NCBI RefSeq assembly: GCF_902498065.1
Contig: NZ_CABVIR010000010.1
Span: 147,299-211,298, forward strand
Direction of reading: 5' to 3'
Length of the DNA: 64,000 bases
DNA from: Pseudomonas fluorescens
GTDB lineage: Bacteria > Pseudomonadota > Gammaproteobacteria > Pseudomonadales > Pseudomonadaceae
Below the pieces are notes generated by a model. It searched no databases. It was not told where the DNA came from and saw nothing but the letters and a program-made list of their open reading frames with translations. Of this stretch, positions 17,611-24,858 are shown piece by piece. A program made the position numbers and the translations under genes. The first letter of the stretch is position 1. Each line of letters starts with the position of its first letter.

Positions 17611-17626
17611 TAAAACAACTGTTTTA
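17611..17626. promoter_or_regulatory. palindrome upstream of the Cys-cluster gene
   Basis: TAAAACA-AC-TGTTTTA, a perfect 7-bp-arm palindrome 57 bp before the next start codon, in an otherwise GC-rich gap; a candidate operator for an unknown regulator. Confidence 0.4.
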
Positions 17627-17683
17627 GCGGTTACTCTGTGCCCCGTCCTTTAACACATCACCCGTCGCGAGGAGCTTTTCGTC

Positions 17684-17938
17684 ATGAAATGCCGTGAAGG
17701 TTGTGGCGCTTGTTGCATTGCCCCTTCCATCAGTTCACCGATTCCCGGCATGCCCAATGGCAAGGCCGCCGGAGAGCGCTGCGTCCAACTCTCTGCCGAA
17801 AACTTGTGCAATATTTTCGGCAATCCGGAGCGTCCTGCCGTTTGTTCGGCGTTCGAGGCCGACGTTGAAGTCTGCGGCAGCAGCAGTGACGAGGCGATCA
17901 AATTGCTGGGATGGTGGGAGCAAATGACGGCGGCGTGA
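17684..17938 (+). CDS. YkgJ family cysteine-cluster protein
   Basis: 84-residue protein with the N-terminal cluster C3, C7, C10 and C11 (KCREGCGACC) and further cysteines at 33, 42, 54 and 64. This is the pattern of the zinc- or iron-binding YkgJ/UPF0153 family. AGGAG precedes the ATG. The biochemical role of the family is not settled. A START-domain gene follows after 41 bp on the same strand and may share its transcript. Confidence 0.85.
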   Translation: MKCREGCGACCIAPSISSPIPGMPNGKAAGERCVQLSAENLCNIFGNPERPAVCSAFEADVEVCGSSSDEAIKLLGWWEQMTAA

Positions 17939-17979
17939 TGTGTTCTACGAACGGAACTTCAACAATAAGGAATAAGACT

Positions 17980-18585
17980 ATGGGTTCGCTGCATCGAATG
18001 GCTGTGCTGTGTGGTTTGACGGTTTTGCTGGCGACTGCCGCCGCACAGGCCGAAGACTGGAAGGTGGCCAAGAATGAAGACGGCATCAAAGTGTCCTTGA
18101 GTGAAGTGGCCGGTTCTGACTACAAGGCTTATCAGGGCGTTACCTTGATGAAAACCACCATGGCCAAGTTGCGCGCACTCCAGGAAGACGTGGCAGGCGC
18201 CTGCTCGTGGATTCACGAATGCAAACTGCAGAAACTGCTCAAGCACGAAGGCGATCAGAGCTGGACCTACACCCAGTTCAATACCCCATGGCCGGTGACG
18301 GCGCGTGATTCGGTGTTGCACATCACGACCACCGAAGGCGCGGATGGCAGCCTGACCCGCAAACTTGAGGGTGTGCCGAAGTACATTCCTGAAGAAAAAG
18401 GTTTCGTGCGGGTTACCAAGGTCGAGGGGTTCTGGAAGTTGGTGCCCAAGGGTGACCAGGTCGAAGTGACTTATCAGGTTCACACTGAGCCGGGTGGGAG
18501 CATTCCGTCGATGGTGGCCAACAAGTTTGTGGTTGATGCGCCGTTCAATACGTTGAAAGCCCTGAAAGAACGCGCCGAGAAGTAA
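17980..18585 (+). CDS. exported START-domain lipid-binding protein
   Basis: 201 residues with a signal peptide (RMAVLCGLTVLLATAAAQA, cleaved before EDW) followed by a START/SRPBCC-type lipid-binding fold: SWIHECKLQKLLKHEGDQSW, TYTQFNTPWPVTARDSV and QVEVTYQVHTEPGGSIP are the characteristic strands. It probably binds a hydrophobic ligand in the periplasm. The ATG at 17980 follows AATAAGGAATAAG; an upstream in-frame start inside the preceding gene was rejected. Confidence 0.85.
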   Translation: MGSLHRMAVLCGLTVLLATAAAQAEDWKVAKNEDGIKVSLSEVAGSDYKAYQGVTLMKTTMAKLRALQEDVAGACSWIHECKLQKLLKHEGDQSWTYTQFNTPWPVTARDSVLHITTTEGADGSLTRKLEGVPKYIPEEKGFVRVTKVEGFWKLVPKGDQVEVTYQVHTEPGGSIPSMVANKFVVDAPFNTLKALKERAEK

Positions 18586-18603
18586 TTACGCCGTTCTTCT
18601 GAT

Positions 18604-18638
18604 AAAGCGCCCTGATTTGATCGGGGCGCTTTTTTTTG
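18604..18638 (+). terminator. intrinsic terminator after the START-domain gene
   Basis: Stem AAGCGCCC (18605-18612) / GGGCGCTT (18624-18631) followed by a T run. Confidence 0.9.
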
Positions 18639-18981
18639 TGGGGCGGTTTGTTTGATTGATTATTGTACATACCCGTTTCTGCGGTAACGCAGGAACGGAT
18701 TTGGCCACAGTTGAGAAAGAGCACAAGCCCCCTGACTGCATTTGGTACCAGGCGCGGAGGGACTTTATTGTGTTTCCGGATATGCGTTGCACAAAATTTT
18801 CACAAAGCCTCCAAGACAATTCGCCCGCGCCAGCCGTGCAGATCAGTAATCAATGGCAATGCCGTGGTTGATCGTGCAACATTTGCGCACCGCGCGAACC
18901 CCGGGGCCGAGAACTGGCCGACAGAGGGCAGGGCGCAGCCGTAATTTTGAAACTTCAACTTCCAATGGGTCCTAAAACGAC
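18639..18981. other. 343-bp intergenic region
   Basis: Upstream region of the LTA-synthase-like gene. No convincing gene, hairpin or known operator was seen; short frames here have no ribosome sites. Confidence 0.5.
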
Positions 18982-21075
18982 ATGGCAATTCCGGACGCCC
19001 TGAGTCAGCAGCGAGCTTCTAGTCGCCTGCTGCAACCGACCGTCAAATCGCATCTGGCCTACACGCTGTTGTGTGCCCTGGTCATGATGGTCATGTTCAG
19101 CCTGCTGCGCGTTGCGTTGCTGGTCTACAACCGCGAGATGATCCTCGACACCCCGGCCTCGACCTTTCTCGAAGCGTTCGCCAACGGCTTGCGTTTCGAC
19201 TTGCGCCTGGTGGTTTACCTCAGCATTCCGTTGCTGCTGGCGCTGTTCAGCGCTCGGGCCATGGCGGCCCGCGGGTTCTTCCGTTTCTGGCTGACCATCG
19301 CTTCGAGCATCGCGCTGTTTCTCGGCCTGATGGAAATGGACTTCTACCGTGAGTTCCACCAGCGCCTCAACGGCCTGGTCTTCCAATATGTAAAGGAAGA
19401 CCCGAAAACCGTGATGAGCATGCTCTGGTATGGTTTTCCGGTGGTTCGCTACCTGCTGGCCTGGGCCGTGGGCACGTTGATCCTGACCCTGGCGTTCAAG
19501 GGTGCTGACCGCGCCACTCGTCCTCGCGGCCCGTTCAGCGGCGGCAGCATCGGCACGCGCCAGATCGCCCCGTGGTATGCGCGCATCATGGTGTTCGTGG
19601 TGTGCCTGATGGTCTGCGTGGTCGCGGCTCGTGGCACTCTGCGCCAAGGCCCGCCGCTGCGTTGGGGTGACGTCTACACCACCGACTCCAACTTCGCCAA
19701 CCAGTTGGGCCTCAACGGTACCCTGTCGCTGGTTGCGGCAGCCAAGAGCCGGATGTCCGAGGAGCGCGACAACATCTGGAAGGCCACACTGGAGCAGCCG
19801 CTGGCCCAGCAGACTGTGCGTGACATGCTGCTGACGCCTAGCGACAAACTGGTTGATCCGGAAACGGCTGCTGTTCGCCGCAACTATACCCCGAATGCCG
19901 ACAAGACCCTGCCGATCAAGAACGTCGTCGTGATCCTGATGGAAAGCTTCGCCGGTCACTCGGTGGGCGCACTGGGGCGTCCGGGCAACGTCACGCCATA
20001 CTTCGATAACCTGTCGAAAGAAGGCCTGTTGTTCGACCGCTTCTTCTCCAACGGCACGCACACCCATCAGGGTATGTTCGCCACCATGGCCTGCTTCCCG
20101 AACCTGCCGGGTTTCGAATACCTGATGCAAACACCGGAAGGCAGCCACAAGCTGTCTGGCCTGCCGCAATTGCTCAGCGCCCGTGACTACGATGACGTGT
20201 ATGTCTACAACGGCGACTTCGCCTGGGACAACCAGTCGGGCTTCTTCAGCAACCAGGGCATGACCAACTTCATCGGACGTAACGACTTCGTTAACCCGGT
20301 GTTCTCCGATCCGACCTGGGGTGTGTCCGACCAGGACATGTTCAACCGTGGCCTGGAAGAGTTGAAGGCCCGCGACGGCAAGGACAAAAAGCCGTTCTAT
20401 GCCTTGCTACAAACCTTGTCCAACCACACGCCATATGCCTTGCCGACACCATTGCCGGTCGAGCGCGTGACCGACCGCGGCAGCCTCAACGAACATTTGA
20501 CTGCCATGCGTTACTCCGACTGGGCGCTTGGCCAGTTCTTCGAGAAGGCGCGCAAGGAGCCTTACTTCAAGGAAACCCTGTTCGTGATCGTCGGCGACCA
20601 CGGTTTCGGCAATGAGCAGCAGATCACTGAAATGGACCTGGGCCGTTTCAACGTACCGATGTTGCTGATCGGGCCAGGCGTCCAGGACAAGTTCGGTCAG
20701 GTCGACCATACCGTGGGTACCCAGATCGACATCGTGCCGACCATCATGGGCCGTATCGGTGGCGACGTGATTCACCAGTGCTGGGGCCGTGACTTGCTGA
20801 ACCTGCCGGAAGGCGACAAGGGGTTCGGCGTGATCAAACCGTCGGGTAGCGATCAGACCGTAGCATTGCTGACCGCAGACCGCGTGTTGGTGCTGCCGAA
20901 AGAGATGCCGCCGAAGCTGTATCAATACGAACTCGGCGCCACTCCGAAAGGCGAATTGGTCCCGGCGTCCGCTGACGAAGCGGCTCTTAAACAGAAACTC
21001 GAGTCGTTCATCCAGACGGCGACCAAAAGCCTGATCGACAACACCGCCGGTGTCGTTGACGGCAAGCCGGACTGA
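18982..21075 (+). CDS. LTA synthase-like membrane sulfatase (phosphoglycerol/phosphoethanolamine transferase type)
   Basis: 697-residue inner-membrane protein. Five transmembrane helices (about 25-50, 70-90, 98-115, 150-170, 193-213) are followed by a periplasmic alkaline-phosphatase-fold sulfatase domain. Metal and nucleophile motifs are visible: VVILMESFAGHS (metal Glu), NGTHTHQGMFA (nucleophilic Thr) and FVIVGDHGFG (Asp-His). Gram-negative homologues transfer phosphoglycerol or phosphoethanolamine from phospholipid to periplasmic glucans or envelope sugars; pseudomonads make no lipoteichoic acid. It stands alone with its own terminator. Confidence 0.88.
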   Translation: MAIPDALSQQRASSRLLQPTVKSHLAYTLLCALVMMVMFSLLRVALLVYNREMILDTPASTFLEAFANGLRFDLRLVVYLSIPLLLALFSARAMAARGFFRFWLTIASSIALFLGLMEMDFYREFHQRLNGLVFQYVKEDPKTVMSMLWYGFPVVRYLLAWAVGTLILTLAFKGADRATRPRGPFSGGSIGTRQIAPWYARIMVFVVCLMVCVVAARGTLRQGPPLRWGDVYTTDSNFANQLGLNGTLSLVAAAKSRMSEERDNIWKATLEQPLAQQTVRDMLLTPSDKLVDPETAAVRRNYTPNADKTLPIKNVVVILMESFAGHSVGALGRPGNVTPYFDNLSKEGLLFDRFFSNGTHTHQGMFATMACFPNLPGFEYLMQTPEGSHKLSGLPQLLSARDYDDVYVYNGDFAWDNQSGFFSNQGMTNFIGRNDFVNPVFSDPTWGVSDQDMFNRGLEELKARDGKDKKPFYALLQTLSNHTPYALPTPLPVERVTDRGSLNEHLTAMRYSDWALGQFFEKARKEPYFKETLFVIVGDHGFGNEQQITEMDLGRFNVPMLLIGPGVQDKFGQVDHTVGTQIDIVPTIMGRIGGDVIHQCWGRDLLNLPEGDKGFGVIKPSGSDQTVALLTADRVLVLPKEMPPKLYQYELGATPKGELVPASADEAALKQKLESFIQTATKSLIDNTAGVVDGKPD

Positions 21076-21090
21076 ACGTTGACGCAATAA

Positions 21091-21121
21091 AAAAGAGGCC
21101 CTTCGAGGGCCTCTTTTTTTT
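21091..21121 (+). terminator. intrinsic terminator, possibly bidirectional
   Basis: AAAGAGGCCCTTCGAGGGCCTCTTT with T-rich flank; also positioned to end the minus-strand DUF3309 gene. Confidence 0.92.
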
Positions 21122-21134
21122 GCCTGTCAGCGCG

Positions 21135-21287
21135 TTATATCTTGCCGAGTAACAGCAGAATCAACAGCACCACCAACACCACACCGATGATACCCGACGG
21201 GCCATAACCCCAACTTCTGGAGTGAGGGAAGACCGGCAGACCACCTACCAGCAGGAGGATCAAAATAATGATTAGAATTGTGCCCAT
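21135..21287 (-). CDS. DUF3309 family small membrane protein
   Basis: 50 residues, read from the ATG at 21287 after AAGGAAATAGAC. Two hydrophobic helices (ILIIILILLLVGGLP and SGIIGVVLVVLLILLLLG) flank the conserved centre PVFPHSRSWGYGPSG, the hallmark of DUF3309. Function unknown; such proteins are often stress-induced. It is too short to appear in routine ORF lists and is transcribed convergently with the LTA-synthase-like gene. Confidence 0.85.
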   Translation of the reverse strand: MGTILIIILILLLVGGLPVFPHSRSWGYGPSGIIGVVLVVLLILLLLGKI

Positions 21288-21572
21288 GTCTATTTCCTTG
21301 TTGGAAGTGTTCTGAAGTTTTCGGGTGATTAATTGTCAGCTGGACTGCAATAAACCCGAGCTGCTTACAAAATCCGACTGTTGCACATGAAAGAAAATTC
21401 CAAGTTTTTTTAATGTTTTTCGAAGAAAGGCTTATTTCGTTTTCAGGGGGCTAGTGGGTTCGGGCGCGCTCGCGGTTTGCTCGCGCCATTCAGCAATCTG
21501 ATGGAGCGTGGGTCGGGCAAGGTCCTTCGCTACACTCGACGCATCTTCCCCGGAACAACAAGGCTGTTTGCT

Positions 21573-22388
21573 ATGCAAAATCGCATGATGATCACTGGCG
21601 CGGGCTCGGGCCTGGGTCGCGAAATCGCGCTGCGCTGGGCGCGTGAAGGCTGGCAACTGGCTTTGTCGGATGTCAGCGAACCCGGTCTGCAGGAAACCCT
21701 GAAACGGGTTCGCGAAGCCGGCGGCGATGGCTTTGTCCAGCGTTGCGATGTGCGCGATTACAGTCAGCTGACCGCGTTCGCCCAGGCCTGTGAAGTCAAA
21801 CTCGGCGGCATCGATGTCATCGTCAACAACGCCGGTGTCGCCTCGGGCGGGTTCTTCAGCGAACTGTCCCTGGAAGACTGGGACTGGCAGATTGCGATCA
21901 ACCTGATGGGCGTGGTCAAGGGGTGCAAGGCGTTCTTGCCGCTGCTGGAAAAAAGCAAAGGCAAGATCATCAACATCGCGTCGATGGCGGCCCTGATGCA
22001 AGGCCCGGCCATGAGCAACTACAACGTGGCCAAGGCGGGTGTGGTGGCGTTGTCCGAAAGCCTGCTGATCGAACTGGCGCACCAGGAAGTCGGTGTACAT
22101 GTGGTGTGCCCGTCGTTCTTTCAGACCAACTTGCTGGATTCTTTCCGTGGGCCGACGCCCGCCATGAAAGCACAGGTCGGCAAGTTGCTGGAAAGTTCGC
22201 CGATTAGTGCAGCGGACATTGCCGACTACATCTATCAGCACGTCGCCGCCGGCGAATTCATGATCCTGCCCCACGAACAGGGCCGTATGGCCTGGGCGCT
22301 CAAGCAGAAGAACCCGCAACTGCTCTATAACGAAATGACGGTCATGGCCGATAAAATGCGCGCCAAGGCCAAACAAACCGCAGGCTGA
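21573..22388 (+). CDS. short-chain dehydrogenase/reductase
   Basis: 271-residue classical SDR: cofactor motif TGAGSGLG (8-15), NNAG (85-88), catalytic N110, S137, Y150 and K154 (YNVAK). The substrate is unknown. D33 after the second strand (ALSDVSEPG) suggests a preference for NAD+. The ATG at 21573 is chosen because it opens the Rossmann strand; a longer frame from 21477 adds a non-homologous leader. It is followed after 64 bp by ynfA-like DNA. Confidence 0.88.
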   Translation: MQNRMMITGAGSGLGREIALRWAREGWQLALSDVSEPGLQETLKRVREAGGDGFVQRCDVRDYSQLTAFAQACEVKLGGIDVIVNNAGVASGGFFSELSLEDWDWQIAINLMGVVKGCKAFLPLLEKSKGKIINIASMAALMQGPAMSNYNVAKAGVVALSESLLIELAHQEVGVHVVCPSFFQTNLLDSFRGPTPAMKAQVGKLLESSPISAADIADYIYQHVAAGEFMILPHEQGRMAWALKQKNPQLLYNEMTVMADKMRAKAKQTAG

Positions 22389-22452
22389 ACTTGCCCGCGC
22401 ACAACGTCGTCGTTAGGGTGGCCGCAACCGGTCAGCCTAACGAGACGCTCGC

Positions 22453-22785
22453 ATGCTCAATTACCTGTGGTTTTTTCTTGCCGCGCTGTTTGAAATCGCC
22501 GGCTGCTTCGCCTTCTGGATGTGGCTGCGCCAAGGCAAAAGCGTCTGGTGGGTGATGCCGGCGCTGCTCAGCCTGACCTTGTTCGCGCTGCTGCTGACGC
22601 GTGTCGAGGCGAGCTACGCAGGGCGTGCCTACGCCGCCTACGGTGGCATCTACATCATTGCGTCGATTGGCTGGCTGGCGGTGGTCGAACGGATTCGTCC
22701 GCTCGGCTCGGACTGGATCGGCGTGGCGTTGTGTGTAATCGGCGCGAGCATCATCCTGTTCGGTCCGCGTTTCTCTGCTGCCTGA
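22453..22785 (+). CDS. YnfA family (UPF0060) membrane protein
   Basis: 110-residue protein with four hydrophobic helices, related to the small multidrug resistance fold. Landmarks are FEIAGCFAFWMWLRQGKS, the loop RAYAAYGGIYI and the end DWIGVALCVIGASIILFGPR. Physiological substrate unknown. Confidence 0.93.
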   Translation: MLNYLWFFLAALFEIAGCFAFWMWLRQGKSVWWVMPALLSLTLFALLLTRVEASYAGRAYAAYGGIYIIASIGWLAVVERIRPLGSDWIGVALCVIGASIILFGPRFSAA

Positions 22786-22893
22786 CGCAAAGTCACATTT
22801 TGTAAGACGTTTCCTTAAGAGGTGTTCGTCTTGCGCTGTAGGGCGGGACTGTTTTGCGTTCGTTGCATTGAAGGCCCGCCGCACGCCGGGCAT

Positions 22894-22917
22894 CTTCTGG
22901 GTTCGATAACCCTGAAG
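22894..22917 (+). promoter_or_regulatory. leader hairpin enclosing the csrA-like ribosome site
   Basis: CTTC-T-GGGTT-CGAT-AACCC-T-GAAG folds as a stem with one T-T mismatch; the right arm takes up GAAG of the ribosome site GAAGGA (22914-22919), so initiation may be structure-controlled. Confidence 0.4.
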
Positions 22918-22927
22918 GACGAATGCC

Positions 22928-23113
22928 ATGCTTGTACTCAGCCGCGTTGTGGGCGAAATGATTTCCATCGGTGACGACATTTCGGTGCGTATTGTCGGCG
23001 TCAACGGCAACACGGTGCGCTTTGGCATCGAAGCGCCGCAGAGCGTCAATGTGCACCGTGCCGAAGTCTACAAGCGCATCCAGGTCAAACTGGCAAAAAC
23101 CAAAGGGCGATGA
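22928..23113 (+). CDS. divergent CsrA/RsmA paralogue
   Basis: 61-residue homologue of the RNA-binding translational regulators CsrA/RsmA/RsmE. It keeps L4, R6, G9, E10, V42 and R44 (VHRAEVYKRI), but position 7, normally Arg or Lys and part of the RNA-contact surface, is Val. The C-terminus is short and basic (KLAKTKGR). The ATG follows GAAGGACGAATGCC. Pseudomonads carry several Rsm proteins; this is not a close match to RsmA, RsmE or RsmI, so the symbol is left open. Confidence 0.88.
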   Translation: MLVLSRVVGEMISIGDDISVRIVGVNGNTVRFGIEAPQSVNVHRAEVYKRIQVKLAKTKGR

Positions 23114-23118
23114 AAACG

Positions 23119-23346
23119 TCAGTCGAACAGATGCTTGGGCACGTCGTGCTTGAGCATCAACTGGCATTGCTCGCTTTCCGGGTCGAAGACAATCAGCGCC
23201 TGACCTTTGGTCAAGGCCTGCCGAACACGCAATACGCGGGTTTCCAGCGGCGTGTCATCGCCGTTGTCGGTGCCGTCACGGGTCACGAAATCCTCGATCA
23301 GGCGGGTCAGGGTGTCGACTTCAAGTTGGTCGTGGGGAATCAGCAT
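23119..23346 (-). CDS. YheU family (UPF0270) protein
   Basis: 75 residues, beginning MLIPHDQLEVDTLTRLIEDF and continuing with the family-typical VTRDGTDNGDD and a C-terminal region holding a QALIVFDPE strand. Start at 23346 follows GAGGTGCC on the minus strand; upstream in-frame codons run into the REPIN and are not homologous. Stops five bases from the convergent csrA-like gene. Function unknown. Confidence 0.88.
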   Translation of the reverse strand: MLIPHDQLEVDTLTRLIEDFVTRDGTDNGDDTPLETRVLRVRQALTKGQALIVFDPESEQCQLMLKHDVPKHLFD

Positions 23347-23427
23347 AGGCACCTCGGCTAAACAATGGCGCGATGCTACGGCGAATGATGGGTGGCGGCT
23401 AGTCTGGACTCGATGCGATGCCTGGGA

Positions 23428-23528
23428 GATCGCCATCGCTGGCAAGCCAGCTCCCACAAGGGTTGTGTCGTACATAATTTTGCATACGACACAAACCCTG
23501 TAGAGCTGGCTTGCCAGCGATAGCGATC
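23428..23528. repeat. 100-bp REPIN with palindromic core
   Basis: GATCGCCATCGCTGGCAAGC and its near-complement at the far end, with the inner part (GGGTTGTGTCGTA ... TACGACACAAACCC) also self-complementary, so nearly the whole element can fold into one hairpin. Of the GCTGGCAAGCCAGC variant. Confidence 0.88.
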
Positions 23529-23550
23529 ACTCAGTCAACCCAAAACCTGA

Positions 23551-24741
23551 TCAGCTATCAGACCGCTGCCCCACCAGGCTGTCCACCGACGGCACTCGCG
23601 TATCGCTTTCCATCTGCGTGTCATGTTCGATCTGATGACTGAACCGGTCCAATGAGCCCTTGGCCGGCTGCGCATCGCTGGCGAACACTGGCGGGCTGAG
23701 GATGTAGGCGCCGAGCAGGCGACTGAGTGCCGCGAGGCTGTCGATGTGGGTGCGTTCATAGCCGTGAGTCGCGTCGCAGCCGAAGGCGAGCAGGGCGGTG
23801 CGAATATCATGGCCGGCGGTGACCGCCGAATGCGCATCGCTGAAGTAATAGCGAAACAGGTCGCGGCGCACCGGCAACTCGTTGTCGCTGGCCAGCCGCA
23901 GAAGGTGTCGCGACAAGTGATAGTCGTAAGGCCCGCCGGAATCCTGCATCGCCACGCTGACCGCGTGTTCGCTGGAATGCTGGCCGGGCGCGACCGGCGC
24001 AATGTCGATGCCGACGAATTCGCTGACGTCCCACGGTAACGCCGCCGCGGCGCCGCTGCCGGTTTCCTCGGTGATGGTGAACAGCGGATGGCAGTCGATC
24101 ATCAGCTCTTCGCCACTGTCGATGATCGCTTTAAGTGCCGCCAGCAACGCGGCAACACCGGCCTTGTCGTCGAGGTGCCGGGCGCTGATATGGCCGCTTT
24201 CGGTGAACTCCGGCAACGGGTCGAACGCGACGAAATCGCCAACGCTGATCCCCAGGGAGTCGCAATCGGCGCGAGTCGCGCAGTACGCGTCGAGGCGCAG
24301 TTCGATGTGATCCCAACTGATCGGCATCTCGTCCACGGCCGTGTTGAAGGCATGCCCGGACGCCATCAACGGCAACACGCTGCCACGGATCACGCCGTTG
24401 TCGGTAAACAGACTGACGCGGCTGCCCTCGGCAAAACGGCTGGACCAGCAGCCAACCGGCGCCAAGGTCAGGCGACCGTTGTCTTTCACCGCGCGAACGG
24501 CGGCGCCGATGGTGTCGAGGTGGGCGGAGACGGCGCGGTCGGGGCTGTTTTTCTTGCCTTTGAGCGTGGCGCGGATGGTGCCACGGCGGGTCATTTCGAA
24601 AGGAATGCCCAGCTCCTCAAGCCGCTCGGCGACGTAGCGCACGATGGTGTCGGTGAAGCCGGTGGGGCTGGGAATGGCGAGCATTTCCAGCAGGACTTTT
24701 TGCAGGTAGTTGAGGTCCGGTTCCGGGATTTTACGGGTCAT
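23551..24741 (-). CDS. NAGGN-system M42-like peptidase
   Basis: 396-residue metallopeptidase of the M42 aminopeptidase family that accompanies NAGGN synthesis genes. Co-catalytic metal residues are in AVSAHLDTIG, HLDDKAGVAAL and TITEETGSG (Glu pair), with FVGIDIAPVAPG and a late SDAHSAVTAGHDI segment. A CAGGAG ribosome site precedes the ATG. It is the last gene of the operon, separated from the synthetase by 117 bp that hold a long hairpin. It may turn over or trim the N-acetylated dipeptide osmolyte; the exact reaction is not established. Confidence 0.9.
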   Translation of the reverse strand: MTRKIPEPDLNYLQKVLLEMLAIPSPTGFTDTIVRYVAERLEELGIPFEMTRRGTIRATLKGKKNSPDRAVSAHLDTIGAAVRAVKDNGRLTLAPVGCWSSRFAEGSRVSLFTDNGVIRGSVLPLMASGHAFNTAVDEMPISWDHIELRLDAYCATRADCDSLGISVGDFVAFDPLPEFTESGHISARHLDDKAGVAALLAALKAIIDSGEELMIDCHPLFTITEETGSGAAAALPWDVSEFVGIDIAPVAPGQHSSEHAVSVAMQDSGGPYDYHLSRHLLRLASDNELPVRRDLFRYYFSDAHSAVTAGHDIRTALLAFGCDATHGYERTHIDSLAALSRLLGAYILSPPVFASDAQPAKGSLDRFSHQIEHDTQMESDTRVPSVDSLVGQRSDS

Positions 24742-24799
24742 GGAAACTCCTGATGAGTCACGAACATCGATGGTTTCGATGAGAGAAAGAAGGTGTGTT

Positions 24800-24849
24800 G
24801 CCTGTCAGGCCGCTATCGCTGGCTTGCCAGCGATGGCGGCCCGACAGGC
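24800..24849. repeat. single long REP-type hairpin inside the NAGGN operon
   Basis: GCCTGTCAGGCCGCTATCGC is the left arm and its reverse complement, with three mismatches, the right arm; loop TT at the GCTGGC-TT-GCCAGC tip. It may dampen expression of the downstream peptidase gene or stabilise upstream mRNA. Confidence 0.8.
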
Positions 24850-24858
24850 ACTGCATCA

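Noticed and set aside
18955..20169. 404-codon minus-strand frame opposite the LTA-synthase-like gene
   Set aside because: Antisense shadow of a conserved membrane enzyme.
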